From Sphaerolaimus hirsutus (Eukaryota; Nematoda; Chromadorea; Monhysterida; Sphaerolaimidae): a DNA stretch of 64,000 nt. The DNA lies in NCBI GenBank assembly GCA_964036195.1, contig OZ038452.1, forward strand, positions 1,860,001-1,924,000, given 5' to 3'. Below the pieces are notes generated by a model. That model was not told the DNA's origin and ran no database searches. It saw only the letters and a list, made by a program, of their open reading frames with translations. The position numbers were made by a program, and so were the translations under genes. Below, in pieces: positions 21,886-33,531 of the stretch; the stretch's first letter is position 1; each line of letters begins with the position of its first letter.

Positions 21886-22438
21886 CCCAGGGGTGCCTGA
21901 ATTCTGGGAGTGATACTCAATCTGATGCAATGTCTCGTATGCGTATTGAACTTGGCTACAATGCTACCAATGTCACTTTACAATCATAGGGTATAATGAC
22001 ATCACTTACTGACCACAAACTATTTTTTTTTTAATTGATAGGCTCAAAAACGCTTAAATACCCGGGTATTTTTGCCAGGAAAACGTAGCAAAACGTATCG
22101 GTATTTTTCGAAAACTTACATGGATGCATAAATATCCGGATATTCCGTGTAAACGTAAATACGTTTTCGCAACTCTTCAGCCCACCCTGTGAAAAACTGT
22201 AGTAAATGAATAGGATCACAATGAATTGCGTTAAACTATTTATTGTTGATGAAAAGATTCGGCATGGTATTGATCGAGGATAAGTTGCCAGAGCATCGCT
22301 TAGCGTTGTCAAATAACTACAAAATGTCCAAAAAACGCATTCATGTACAAATCAAAACCATCCCGTAAAATTAAATGCTCCCTTCCACACAAACTACACG
22401 ATAAAAAGACAAAAAAACAAAAACAACCCCACTAAATC
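21886..22438. other. Intergenic stretch between the two host genes
   Basis: AT-rich, with an imperfect palindromic patch at 22040-22150 made of AAAACGTA and TACCCGGGTA words. It may be a degenerate hAT-like MITE. No gene. Confidence 0.4.
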
Positions 22439-22446
22439 TTTCCCGC
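22439..22446 (+). promoter_or_regulatory. Candidate E2F site upstream of the E2F gene
   Basis: TTTCCCGC matches the E2F consensus TTTSSCGC exactly. It lies about 680 bp before the first E2F7/8 ATG, at the edge of a CpG-rich segment (about 22495-22760) that could be the promoter. Vertebrate E2F7 and E2F8 are themselves E2F targets; for this gene that is inference. Confidence 0.35.
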
Positions 22447-22494
22447 AACTTTTCAAACACCCCTCAAATTCGGCACATTACGGTAGCATCGCGG

Positions 22495-22760
22495 CTTGGG
22501 GGGGAGGGGGGGGTGACGCGGCAGCGCGGTAAATTCAAATATTCGAATGGCGCGTGCGCGACGCTCCCCCGCGCCGCGCGTGCGGCAAGGTCGCGCGTGT
22601 AGATTTTCGGTTCCGCGTATGCGCCCGCTGCATAGGTGGGCTGCGCGGCAAGGCGGCACGTTTGAATTTTCGAATGCGCTTTGTGCAGTCGGGGCTTCTA
22701 TCTGGGGGTGGCGATCTTTTGCGCGCTTCCGTTACCGCTCGCCCCCCCCCCCCTCCCCCC
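22495..22760. promoter_or_regulatory. CpG-rich segment, probable promoter
   Basis: A local GC-rich, CpG-dense patch (GCGCGTGCGCGACGC, CGCGCCGCGCGTGCGGC) in otherwise AT-rich DNA, just upstream of the first E2F exon. It could also hold a 5' non-coding exon. Long frames across it are composition effects. Confidence 0.4.
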
Positions 22761-23123
22761 TTTCCGGCTGTCTCGGAAGTTGTTATGTTGTGTTTATTGT
22801 GCCGTGGCTTTGCGAGGCTTTTTTGTTTGGACTTTTTGGTCGGGCTGAGTGTAGTTTCACACTATGGTCCACTCACAAACCCTGTAAAATGCCCTGTAAT
22901 ACTCGTTCGCTATTTTCGGAGGCATTTTACATGACTTTTGCCATTTTACATTGTCCTGCAGTGGCACATGGTAAATCTAACTGCCCGAAATAACCGTCTA
23001 CCCTCTTTTCAACATCTCTATTCCTTATCATTCTATTCATTTTCACCCAACCCTCACAATTCCCCCAAAAAATCTCAGCTCAATCTCAAACATATCCCGA
23101 TCCAAGCAAACTAATCCAGCCGA

Positions 23124-26100
23124 ATGGACAGAATGGACTGCGGCGTGGATTTTTCCGGCGGCGGTTCCGAATCTAAGCCCAAGGTGCCCAGGAAGGAACG
23201 CAGTCTGGGGCTCCTGTGCAAGGCGTTGGTTTGGGGCACCCCCACGCACGCATTTGGCACGGTGCCAACGCGGCGTGTTTTTCTCTTTGCGAGTTTTTTT
23301 GTTGTATGTAGGATTTTGGTTGAAGGTTGAGTAACTCCGCGTTCACATATTGTCGGTGTTTTTGTATTCGGAATTGACTTTGCATTCTGGCTCTCACTTT
23401 GCATCTTTGCATTTTCCCGAAGTATTTATCGAATGTTTCAAACTCAGATTTCTGGCGGCCGTGATGGAGCGCGCCGACAGAGGCGAGGAGATCCACATGG
23501 AGAAACTCTCCAAGCAGCTCGGTGAGTCTCCATTTTGCCAAGTTTGGGCAGATTAGAATTGAGGCAAACCCGTAGACAAGTAAATTAAAAATGAAATTAC
23601 ATGTCACTTATCAGTTTCCACATTCCGTGGCACTTCACATCACAATCCTCATAGCTTCCTTGGTGCCTATCTCAGACCCTGTAAAATGTCGAATGTCCCG
23701 CAAAGTGTCAAAGTCATGTAAAATGGCAACGTCCGTTTGCCATTTTACATGACACTCTTGACATTGACTCTTGACACTCGACACTCTAAACCAGGGGTCT
23801 CCTAGGGGGGCTGCCCTAGGGCTGCCCCCCCCAAATCGGTCAGCTATCTATCTATCCCGGAGGCCACTCAGCTATCTATCTATCCCGAGGCAAAATTTTT
23901 GGCTACTACCCCAAACCCCCCCCCCAAATCGCTCAGCCCCAATATCTATCTATCTGGAGTGGTTTTTGAGAAATTTTGCCCCAATTTTCGCTCAAAATCA
24001 CTAACGTTCGCACTTTTGATAGTTTTTCACCTTCAAAATCGTGCTTTCCGGCTATATACATGGTTATATACCTATTTTTAGCCATTTTATACCTACTTTT
24101 GGCTACTTTTAACTGATTATTAGCAATTTTTTCCCCTTTATGCCTTCTTCACCTTGAAAAAGCCTATTTATTGTGCCCCCGCCAGCCCCCCCCCCCAAGC
24201 TCCCCCCCAGAAAATTTTTCCAGCTATCTATCCCTCCGGAGGAGCGATTTGCTATCTATCCAGCCCCCGCGAGGGCCAAAATCCTGGAGACCCCTGCTCT
24301 AAACTCTTGACACTGCATTACATTTGACATTTCACATGTCATTTTACAACGTCCTGCAGTGCCTCCGGCCAGGGACGTATCCAGGATTTTTGAGCGGGGG
24401 GGGCTGCTTGTTTACGGAGCCCGGCGAACGGGGGGGGCTCAGCCCCCCCCCCTAAAAACTTACCTACATGGTGGCGGAAACGCGTCATGGCGCTGGCGCC
24501 ATTCGTAGGCGCCACCTCATGGCGCCATTGGCGTTGGCGCTGGCGCCAAAAATAGCTTATTTGTATGTGAATATGCATACAAAAAGAGCGATGGACACGC
24601 CATTTAGTGTATTTTATAGTGAAGTGAGAGTACGATGACCCATTTTCTGATAATAAAGCTGTGTGATCGGGAAATGCGTGCTTGCGCGCAAAATTTTTTC
24701 AAAACACCTTCAAAAGACGTACAAAAAGTCGCATTTTCACCGACTTTTTTAGATCTCACCTGGGAAGGGGGGGCTCCGCCCCCCCCTGGATACGTCCTTG
24801 CCCCCGGCCACTCCTCCACTCAACCAATCAACCTAATATCAACCGATCCCAGGGGTGGAAAAGCGTCGGGTGTACGACTTGGTCAACGTGATGGAGGCCC
24901 TGTGCGCCATGTCCAAGGGCAACAAGTGCTTCTACTTGTGGCACGGCTTTGGCAAGATGCCAGCGCTGGCCGCCCAGCTGCAGGCGGAGGCGAAATCGCT
25001 CGGCATGCCGCAGTTAGTGCAGATGGTTGAGAGGTTGGTTTGTATTTTGAGGTGTAGGTGCTTTGGGTTCATGTTTTGTCGGTGTTTATCTTTGATGGGT
25101 GGGGTTAGGGCGATAACATTTGGATGTTTTTTCTTTGATCGTCCGTCGCTATGAAAAAGGTGTCTGATTTGTTGGCAAGCTTTCAAAATTTGAAGATATG
25201 TGTCAGTTGAGTAGATATTTAGGTGTATCCCACACACACTGGTTGACACCGCAAATAATGTCAACTGAATGTCAACTGAATAACACAAAAAATTCTTTAA
25301 AGCGTCACACATAACAGAAACAATGAAAATTAAGTTTCATAATATGAAATTCACTATGCTGTATCACATATTTAGGAAAGTTGAAATCATGAAATTAACA
25401 AAAGTTTAGTCGACACGAATTTTGATGTCAACTAGTGTGTGTGTGGGCATTTGCCATATACACTAATATGTACTTCTATTTATCGTATCGCGATCGAATA
25501 GTGCCTCTGGCGTTTTTCTGCACTTAATTTCTTCTGGCGCGGATATACATCCAATTAGTGCTAAACTGATCAGTACTGATGAAAAAATACGCGTACAGAT
25601 GGGTACTGGTACAATTAAAGTATTGTACCAATACTTTAATTGTAATTTCAATTTCACACGCGCAATTTCACACACAAATTGACATTGGTGGTTGTTTTCA
25701 TTGGTTTTGTGGCATTTTTAGTATCAAAGTATCCATTTCTATGTGGTACCATGGGTTAATAAGCCGTCATATGTTGCTGTAGTATATAATATTGAGGTGA
25801 TGTGCTTCCATGTACCCCCACAGTGTGTAACTTCACTCTCAAAGTAACAACCTCCCTTTATAACCTTGTTTGATCACTATTCCGTGCCAAACTTTACCTG
25901 AAGTCACAAACATTCGACTATAAGGCGATATACGAACGATATGTTGACGAAAAATGGATATTTTTGACACAAATCACCACTTATAATGCTATCCCATGGC
26001 TCCACAGACATTATATGGTCATATATAACATCACAGAGTATTGCCACTGTCTGATTTACCTATATATGTTGACACACGGTCATATCTGGGAGCTTTTAAA

Positions 26101-29100
26101 AAAACGTTTTTTTTAAAAACATCGAGTTAAAAAAACGTTTTTTTTCCAACCCTAATACCCACTATCAACTCTGTTTGAACCCGAATTTTCTTCACAGGAA
26201 CATGTGCTCTGGTACAACAGAAAATACTCGCGCCAGCTCCTCCCCCTGGCCGGATGAAGATTCAAACTCCGCCTTTTCGCCCCCACCGCACTCGGTTAAT
26301 TGGAATTGAGATTTATTTTTTCGTTGTTTTGTTTTTGGTAATTTATTTCGTCATTTATTTGTCACTTTATTTTGGTAAAAAATGTATCGTGGGACGGTGC
26401 GATTTATATTATAGCATATTATATTTATATTTGATTATTTTTGGTGTCAAATAAAATGTTGAAGATTATGTGGAAAGCTCGAAGAAAGCACATCGCCACA
26501 AATTTATTTATAGAAATTTTGAAAAAATCTAGAATCTAGAATTCGAAAAATGATAGCATCCCGACCCGAAGTAAATAATCCAAAATTATATGCAAAAAAG
26601 GTGTTGATAAATCCACATTTTCCCATCAAAACGCAGGTGTGTGATGAGTCGAGTTCCCTCGCCGGCGGCTGTGACGATTCTGGCAAAAATTCACTCATTC
26701 AACTGTGCCGCCGCTTTCTTATGATCATGCTCTCGAAACCGGTGCGTCCTTTTCAGGCGGAGTCAAAATTTCTTATTTTTAAAATATTGATTTAAAATTT
26801 CTATTTTCCGTAAAAAAAAATAAAAAAAAGTATTTCTTAAAAATCGCAGTCCGGCAAGCAGCAGGTGTCCCTGGACGTGGCCAGCACCATACTTATCAAA
26901 GATGTACACACGGAGGGATTTACCCCGCCTTCGAGAAGTCAGCTTTTTTTAAAACTGGACAGCCAAATCGCTATAACTGATACCATATTTGGATGAATAA
27001 TGTCACGTCAAAAACTACCAAATTACTCAAAAGTATCAAAATGTGATAAATGTGATGATAAATTTTTTTAATGCTTGTGTTTTGTTTCTGACAGGCTATG
27101 GTAGATTTCATTGTAAGTGTAATGTCGCTGGAGTTTATTTTAATTTGCCATCAATTTGGGTATATTTCGTGTTTGACTGCGTTAGTGCATTTAATAAATG
27201 TGAGTTTCTTTCCCAGGTCGGTGTCGCCGACTGTACGACGTGGCCAATGTGCTCGTGTCGTTGGGAATCGTGTCCAAACAGCACTACATGTTCGGCACCA
27301 AGAAAATACCACTGTTCATCTACGCCGGTCCACAACCTTTAAATGGTCAGTTTTGTATACCCCATGATTGCTGGAGTATTGCGTGTTTTGGCAGAGTGCC
27401 AAGGGGACCAATGTTTTTGTTACATAATTAAGCACACTAGTTGACAATCACATTGGGTGTCAACTGGGCCGGCTGACTTTCAATCAGATTTTAGTTGCTG
27501 GGTGGCCAATATTAATTCCTTTTGGACAGTCCCTCATGCGCACCTGCAAAATGGGTCTCCAATCGGGGGGGGGGGGTAACCTCCCCGCACAATATACTCA
27601 AATTTATGTCTGCGTAGTGGCCACTGTAAAAACCACCGTGGCCAGCCGCTCAGAAACAGAATCCGTAATTTTACTGTTTCAAAAGTACCCACTTTCTATA
27701 AAAAGAACCGCTCAAACGTCACCCAAATGTGGTGAGCCGCGGGGCATGGTGTGTTTCCTGTTTTGGACAGATTCACAGCCATGGGCGATCAGCCAGGGCC
27801 CGTAACCTGCCCTCTCGGTGCTGATGACGTTCTCTGGACAATGACGTGCGCGGATTTCTTCCCCCCTCATGAGTTGCTCTGAGGGGAAGGAGGGTAGCCG
27901 CCGATTTGACACTCACCCTACTTTTTGGCGTCCAGCCAAATTTTTTCCAGCTTTTTATCACTTCGTAGTGGGGATTTGCTATCTATACAAATTGTCCTGC
28001 GACCCATGAACTAAAATGTGTATTGACATGTATGCCAGTTGACACCCAATGTGCGTGAGCACTTCGGCGCTACCGTAATGGAGCTAATCTAAGTTATACC
28101 TAGGGATAGCCGAAAAAGGTGTTTTTTTCAACGACAGTTTTTTTTAAAAAGACCGTTTTTTTTCAAAAACAGGGTTTAATTTTAAAATAAAACGTTTTTT
28201 ATTTTACAAAAACCTCGGCCATCCCTAGTTACATCGCCAGAAAAAATCCGATAAAAAGTTCCCTCCTTCAACTACACTTTCCACCGTCAACCACGAATTG
28301 TCTCATTCTTCAATGCAGGTGGCTCCGTGGAGGCAATGTCCAGCGGCACTTCCCATCAGAGCGCGGCCGATTTCTCGTCGCTGCGCCGGCCGCTGCGGCC
28401 GCACGACTCGGGCCTGGGCGACGAGCTGATGCTCAGCCCCGACGCCAGCCCCGCCCTGGCGCAGATGCGCTACATCGCCGCCAACACTGCGTGAGTGCCG
28501 CTTGTGGGCATTGTGTCGTAGGGAGCGGCTCCCTGGGCATGTAAATTTTAAAGTGTGAATGCAAATGTAAAATGTCTAAAATTGTCTTTCAAATGCCAAA
28601 CTACTGGTCTTTTTTTTTGTAAAACATATATTTTGAACACAGGGAATTTACATGGCCTTTAACATTTTGCGTGACACTTGCATTTTTACAGGGTCCGGAA
28701 CTGGGGCCTGCACCCTGTGAAATGTACTATATCATGTAATGGGTGAAATGCCATGTAAAATGTCAATTTCAATTTGCTTGACTGCATGTTTTACACGAAC
28801 TTGTCATTTTACAGGTTAAAGTCGCCAAGCCTCATTAAAGATACCGAAAAAAAATTCCCATATTATTTCCACCACATGACAAATTCATCTTACTTTTACA
28901 GGGTGCGGGAAGGGTTGGAAAAAAAACGTTTTTTTTAACTCAATGTTTAAAAAAAAAAAAAAACGTTTTTTTAAAAAAAACAACGTTTTTTTAAAAAAAA
29001 AACGTTTTTTTTTAAAAGCTCCCAGATATGACCTAGTGTCAACATATATAGGTATATCAGACACTGGCAATACTCTGTGATGTTAAATATGACCATATAA

Positions 29101-30165
29101 TGGCTGTGGAGCCATGGGATAGCATTATAAGTGGTGATTTGTGTCAAAAATATCCATTTTTCGTCGACATATTGTTCGTATATCGCCTTATAGTCGAATG
29201 TTTGAGACTTCAGGTAAAGTTTGGCACGAAATGGTGATCAAACAAGGTTATAAAAGGAGGTTGTTACTTTGGGAGTGAAGTTACACACTGTGGAGGTACA
29301 TGGAAGCACATTACCTCAATATTATATATTACAGCAACATATGTCGGCTTATTCACCCATGGTAGCACATAGAAATGGATGTTTTGATACTAAAAATGCA
29401 ACAAAACCAATGAAAACAACCACCAATGTCAATTTGTGTGTGAAATTGCGCGCTTGCGCGCAAAAATTTTGCAAAATACCCAGTGCTTAGTACTAAAAAT
29501 TTCAGCCGATGTTTTTTTAAAAAAAAAACATTTCGGACGTCATGTTTTTTTAAAAAAAAACAACGTTTTTTAAATAAAAAAAACGTTTAAAAAAAAACAT
29601 CGGCCAACCCTAGGTGCGGGTAGTCTGATTGATTGTGTCATCGCATCAGTGGTGTCCTAGCGGTGTAAATTTATCTTTCACTACATGTTTTTCAATTCAT
29701 GTTTTTTTTCAGCCTCACGCCGGCGCGGCCGAGCTCCAGCTCGCAGCCCAAGCACAACATCGACTCGATTCTGCGGCGCGGCACCGCCTTCGGCCCGGTC
29801 GGCTGCAACGACGAGAACGCGGTCGCGCCGCTCGACTTGTCGCAGAAGAGCTCGCGCGGCAGGAACAGGCCGCCGCTCAGGCAAATTGGCAACGTGCCAA
29901 ATGTGGTTGGCGGCGCCAATTGGATCTTGATGCCGGTGGGTAGTTGACTGCTATTTTTTTGTCGAATTAGAATTCACACATAGTCTGGGAGACACCTCAC
30001 CTCAAGCAGGAGCAGAAACGTTCTAGCGTCTAAACAATTCCGTTTACGCAGTCACCATTGGCTGGACAGCAGTCGTCGTATTGCTCGGTGCCCAACACGA
30101 GCTGGAGCATGCCCGTGGACACGCCGTCGGGTCCTCCCAGGGCCAAAATGGCTCGTTTTCGCTGA
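23124..30165 (+). CDS. E2F7/8-like: Atypical E2F transcription factor (E2F7/E2F8 type)
   Basis: Ten exons: 23124-23224, 23448-23521, 24853-25033, 26198-26294, 26637-26741, 26850-26937, 27217-27345, 28319-28490, 29713-29935 and 30052-30165. All have GT-AG borders and consistent phases, giving 427 codons from this ATG. DNA-binding domain 1 spans exons 1-3 (RKERSLGLLC, EKRRVYDLVNVMEALCAMSK). Domain 2 spans exons 5-7 (KNSLIQLCRRFLMIML, QQVSLDVASTILI, CRRLYDVANVLVSLGIVSKQ). Two E2F winged helices and no dimerisation or Rb-binding region are the signature of E2F7/8, which repress cell-cycle genes without DP partners. The carboxyl part is Ser/Pro-rich with DSILRRGTAFGPVG. Vertebrate relatives are about twice as long, and upstream exons may be missing. 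The gene is GC-rich against AT-rich introns. Confidence 0.92.
23672..24355. mobile_element. CCCTGTAAAATG-type MITE split by a hAT-like MITE
   Basis: The left end AGACCCTGTAAAATGTCGAA lies at 23672, and the right side with ACATTTCACATGTCATTTTA is at 24320-24355. The element at 23792-24296 is inserted between them. It lies in E2F intron 2. Confidence 0.6.
23792..24296. mobile_element. hAT-like MITE, CAGGGGTCTCC ends, 8-bp TSD
   Basis: CAGGGGTCTCC and GGAGACCCCTG are the inverted ends; CTCTAAAC is duplicated at 23784-23791 and 24297-24304. The interior repeats the word GCTATCTATCTATCC with CCCCCCAAATCG near both ends. Confidence 0.88.
24370..24800. mobile_element. hAT-like MITE, CAGGGACGTATCC ends
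   Basis: The inverted ends are CAGGGACGTATCCAGG and CCTGGATACGTCCTTG. The flanks CCTCCGGC and CCCCCGGC are an 8-bp duplication with one mismatch. A GGCGCC-rich patch is inside. E2F intron 2. Confidence 0.82.
25228..25450. mobile_element. Foldback MITE with ACACACTGGTTGAC ends
   Basis: CCCACACACACTGGTTGACA at the left and TGTCAACTAGTGTGTGTGTG at the right. A looser member of the ACTAGTT family, in E2F intron 3. Confidence 0.5.
25645..26153 (-). repeat. Inverted relative of the 28910 hAT-like element
   Basis: This segment is the reverse complement of about 28915-29470 with scattered differences (shared words CCATGGCTCCACAG, AACAACCTCC, GGCGATATACGAAC). It ends in CCAACCCTA like the other copy. 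The left border is different and could not be set. Confidence 0.75.
28101..28227. mobile_element. Short hAT-like MITE, TAGGGATAGCCGA ends
   Basis: TAGGGATAGCCGA and TCGGCCATCCCTA are inverted ends. The flanks GTTATACC and GTTACATC agree at six of eight positions. The interior is TTTTTT/AAAACG runs. E2F intron 7. Confidence 0.7.
28540..28815. mobile_element. CCCTGTAAAATG-type MITE pieces
   Basis: Words such as AAATGTAAAATGTC, TTTTTACAGGGTCCGG and CACCCTGTGAAATG occur inverted, indicating one or two damaged copies of the family. E2F intron 8. Confidence 0.45.
28910..29612. mobile_element. hAT-like MITE with AAACGTTTTTT arrays, 8-bp TSD
   Basis: The ends AAGGGTTGG and CCAACCCTA are inverted; GGTGCGGG is duplicated at 28902-28909 and 29613-29620. 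Each end has about 100 bp of AAAAAACGTTTTTT words. The middle (about 29010-29500) is unique and related in inverse to 25645-26153. E2F intron 8. Confidence 0.88.
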
Positions 30166-31118
30166 TTGATAAAAATATTTACAATTTGTCTGATAGACAT
30201 AAATACCTATTTACCTTTTGACAGTACAAACTAGACATTTAGTTAGGTAGATTTTATACAAGAGGCATTTGTACTTTTATTGATGGGATTTAATTGTCCC
30301 GTCATTTTTGGTAGCCCGGCAAATTGCATGTGTTAAAGTGTACGTAAATTAAAATTAGGGTGTTCGAAAAGAAAAATATTTGTCGGGTCAATAAAGTATC
30401 ATCAACGGACCTGCATATGACATTGTTTTTTTCTGATAACTTTTTTCACAGCCCTCTGGTTTCAAAATGGTAAAAAGATTATTATTGAAAAAAATCATGG
30501 TTTTTTTATATAGCAATGTCATTTACAGGTTCCATTGTCCGTTTTTTGTGTGGCAATGGACGGATTTCTTGAATTGTTGAAAGGCAATCGTCCAATGTCA
30601 ATTAAATATTTTTTTCAGCTCGTTAAATCTTAGTGTATTTTATGGTGAGATTGAGCATTTGCGAATGGAAAACTGAGATCAAATTCTGCTGTTTTTTATT
30701 TGCTCGTTTTTCCGCATTGGCGGAATTAATCAGTTCGAGTATCTGAAAAAAAAGTATCAAATTTTCCTGGTATAAAATTTTTGTTGTAGTTTCATTTCTA
30801 GGATTTTCACGCGGAAAGTAGCCAATTTTCGTTGTTCCTTTTGCAAATGCGCTGTCTTTCCAGCGACTGATTCGTGATAAACTGACTAACCATTTTTATA
30901 TTTTATCAGTTCTGACTGATCTGACGGCTTTTCCAATATTAACATATTTGTTCTGGCAACTTCTAGAAAAAAACAATACAATGGACACTACTTAAACCTT
31001 ACCGAACATTCCATCAAGTGGCAAGTGCATAGTGCGAAAATATTTAAATACGTGAAAATCCATAGTTTAAGCTGGATGAAATTTCACTTTCAAATTCAAT
31101 TTCAATTTGAAGTTTTCA
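30166..31118 (+). other. E2F 3' UTR and non-genic stretch
   Basis: An AATAAA polyadenylation signal is at 30390-30395, about 225 bp after the E2F stop codon. The rest is AT-rich without a gene. Confidence 0.5.
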
Positions 31119-31304
31119 GCACACTAGTTTTCACACGAAATCTTGAAAACTCACAAATCAGCTTAGAACGCATTTGAGTTTTCTACGATGAGGTGGCCGT
31201 CAACTACAGTTGATAGAGATTAAAAATGACTCATTGTGGAAAACTCAAACATGTTCAAAACTCATTTATGAGTTTTCGAAATTTCGTGTGAAAACTAGTG
31301 TGCG
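31119..31304. mobile_element. Foldback MITE, ACACTAGTTTTC ends
   Basis: GCACACTAGTTTTCACACGA at the left and CGTGTGAAAACTAGTGTGCG at the right. The interior pairs (AAAACTCA.AAATC, CATTTGAGTTTTC), and the centre AACTACAGTTGAT is a small palindrome. Confidence 0.78.
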
Positions 31305-31710
31305 CAGGGACATTAATGAACCTTTTTCTACACACGTATAATATTTTTGATCTGATGACCACACCAGCACTGGTATACTGCTGAGATTTTGTTATAAGTT
31401 TTGCACGCATTTCAGTTTACTGGAATGGGGAGTCCGTCAACTGAGTTGACTGAGATCGAAAATGATCCATTCCGGCAAACTCAAATGTTAGATATAAAAC
31501 GGATGTATCGCTTTTTGGAAATATCAGCGGAAAACTTGTGTGTGTGTGGTCCCAATTTGTTTTCATTTGACTTTGGCTTCACTGTTATTCGAGGTAATAC
31601 GGTAGGGTAGAGTAGGCATAACGGTAGAATTCATTGTCAAGTGTGAAGGGCTAGACGCAGGTAGTTTTGGGGCCCCTCGGAGACCCCTGGCCTGCCTATT
31701 TTTTAATATA

Positions 31711-32121
31711 CCGTATTTCCTCGAAATACCCCCCGGGGGTGATTGTTTCATAGTGGTCCCGAGAGGGGGGGGGGGTTAAACGAGGGGGGGGGTATTATTT
31801 CACAAGAAATTTTTTTGAATCCCAGTACGAAATTGTCGTCTGAAACGTACGCAGACGTCGAAAAATACAACAAAAACCGCCATTTATAAAGTTATGTAGA
31901 CTAATATTAGTACGTAGATGGTATAAACACTGTTCTAACGTGATTCCGACATTGTTTTAACGTGTGTTCTGCACTACGCAGAACACAAACTGCAGTATTT
32001 GGCATGTACGTTCTCTTTACACTCAATCTGGGGGGGGGTATTTCGAGGGGGGGTGATTGTTTCATAGTGGTCTCCAGAGGGGGGGGGGGTCGAACGAGGG
32101 GGGTATTTCGAGGAAATACGG
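31711..32121. mobile_element. TA-flanked CCGTATTTCC element with G-runs
   Basis: CCGTATTTCCTCGAAATACC and the inverse at the right, TA on both sides, internal G-runs with TATTTCGA. Same family as 16214 and 33055. Confidence 0.72.
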
Positions 32122-32383
32122 TACACTTATAGTTGCCAAAGCAGATAAAGTTGACGCATGTTCTGATTGCGACTTTGTGACCAATTACCGTTTTGTTCAA
32201 TTTCCGTTTTGATCGTTGTGCATGTCAAATGATAAATTGAAATTTTGTAATCGTTTGTGCTTTACCATATTTTCTTTAAAATAATTGTAAAGCGGTTTTT
32301 TTGTATAGCTTTAATTAGAATTTTACAAAATGAAGTTCACGCTGCGAATTTGTACTTCGTGAATATCGAGTTTGTGTATTGGC

Positions 32384-32598
32384 GCTGCACACACTAGTAT
32401 GCCAACAGAAGTAAACTCATTTTGGGTGCTCATAAACCTGCTTTGAACGCATTTGAGTTTACCAAAATGAGGTATCTGTAAACTACACTTGACGAGGATC
32501 TAAAAAAACGTATTCTGGTAAACTCAAATACGTTCAAAGCTGATTTCTGGGCACCCAAAATGAGTTTACTTGTGTTAGTAAACTAGTGTGTGCAGCCA
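32384..32598. mobile_element. Foldback MITE, ACACTAGTATGC ends
   Basis: Very close to the copy at 19580: shared inner words include AAACTCATTTTGGGTGCTCA and AACTCAAATACGTTCAAAGC. Arms run from TGCACACACTAG to CTAGTGTGTGCA. Confidence 0.78.
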
Positions 32599-32603
32599 CA
32601 TTT

Positions 32604-33052
32604 TATGCATGTTATGTGTTCGTGCATTATACCGAGCACCGTAATGGCATTTTGTTTTACTTGCAAAGGTATTGGTCGCATTCATTCCTTCACGGCCGAA
32701 ATTTCGCAAGCTGATAAATCACTTTGAGGCTCATTTGAGTTTGCCGGAATAAATCATTTTCGATCTCAGTCAACACTGAGTTGACGGACTCCTTATTTCG
32801 GTGAACTAAATGCGTCCAATCCTGATTTATCCGCGGGACCTAAAAACAACGGTCCCATCTCAAAATATCCCGTGGAAAAAAACAATTAGCCACTGCCTTT
32901 GCAAAATGATGAAAATTTAATATGGGGGATCGACTCTTGGTGGGCGTTAGTTAGTTCAACAAATAAGGCGTCCAGTATTAAATGTTGAAAACACCATAAT
33001 TTAGAAAATTGAGTTTGCACGAAAATAGCTTCTAGAAAAAAATATTTTTGAC
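32604..33052. other. Non-genic stretch with a decayed foldback
   Basis: Sequence such as TTTGAGTTTGCCGGAATAAA and TCAACACTGAGTTGACGGAC recalls the ACTAGTT foldback family without intact ends. No gene. Confidence 0.4.
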
Positions 33053-33054
33053 TA

Positions 33055-33376
33055 CCGTATTTCCTTGAAATACCCCCCTCGAAATACCCCCCCCCCCAAT
33101 TTAGTGTATAGAGAACGTAAATGACAAAAGCTGCGGTTTGTCATCCGAGCCATGCAGTTAAAAACAATGACTGTGTTATCTAAGAACAGTGTTTATACCT
33201 ACATTTCTACATACTTGTACAAGTCTATAGGCTTATAAATGGCTATTTTTGTGGCATTTTTCGACGTTTGCATATGTTTCACACGACAATTTAGTACTGG
33301 GATTTCATAACCCCCCTCCCCTCGAGATTCTCATTCTGGAAAAATGAACCCCTGGGGGTATTTCGAGGAAATACGG
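33055..33376. mobile_element. TA-flanked CCGTATTTCC element
   Basis: The ends CCGTATTTCCTTGAAATACC and GGTATTTCGAGGAAATACGG are flanked by TA. The interior resembles 16214-16671 in reverse orientation. Confidence 0.72.
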
Positions 33377-33531
33377 TATTTTCCGATCTTTTATAAATAT
33401 AAGTTCCCCTTTTTTAAATGTCACATTTTGTCGCTTGGAATGACCAGGGACGAATTTCAAAAGTTATCCAGTGAAATATAAAAATGGAGGCAGTTGCGCG
33501 TGTCTCCACTGGTTGCATGCCGCGTTGGCAC

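Noticed and set aside
22453-22993. GC-rich frames of up to 148 codons upstream of the E2F gene
   Set aside because: Several frames on both strands are open together because of CpG-rich composition. No domain or splice support; better explained as promoter DNA.
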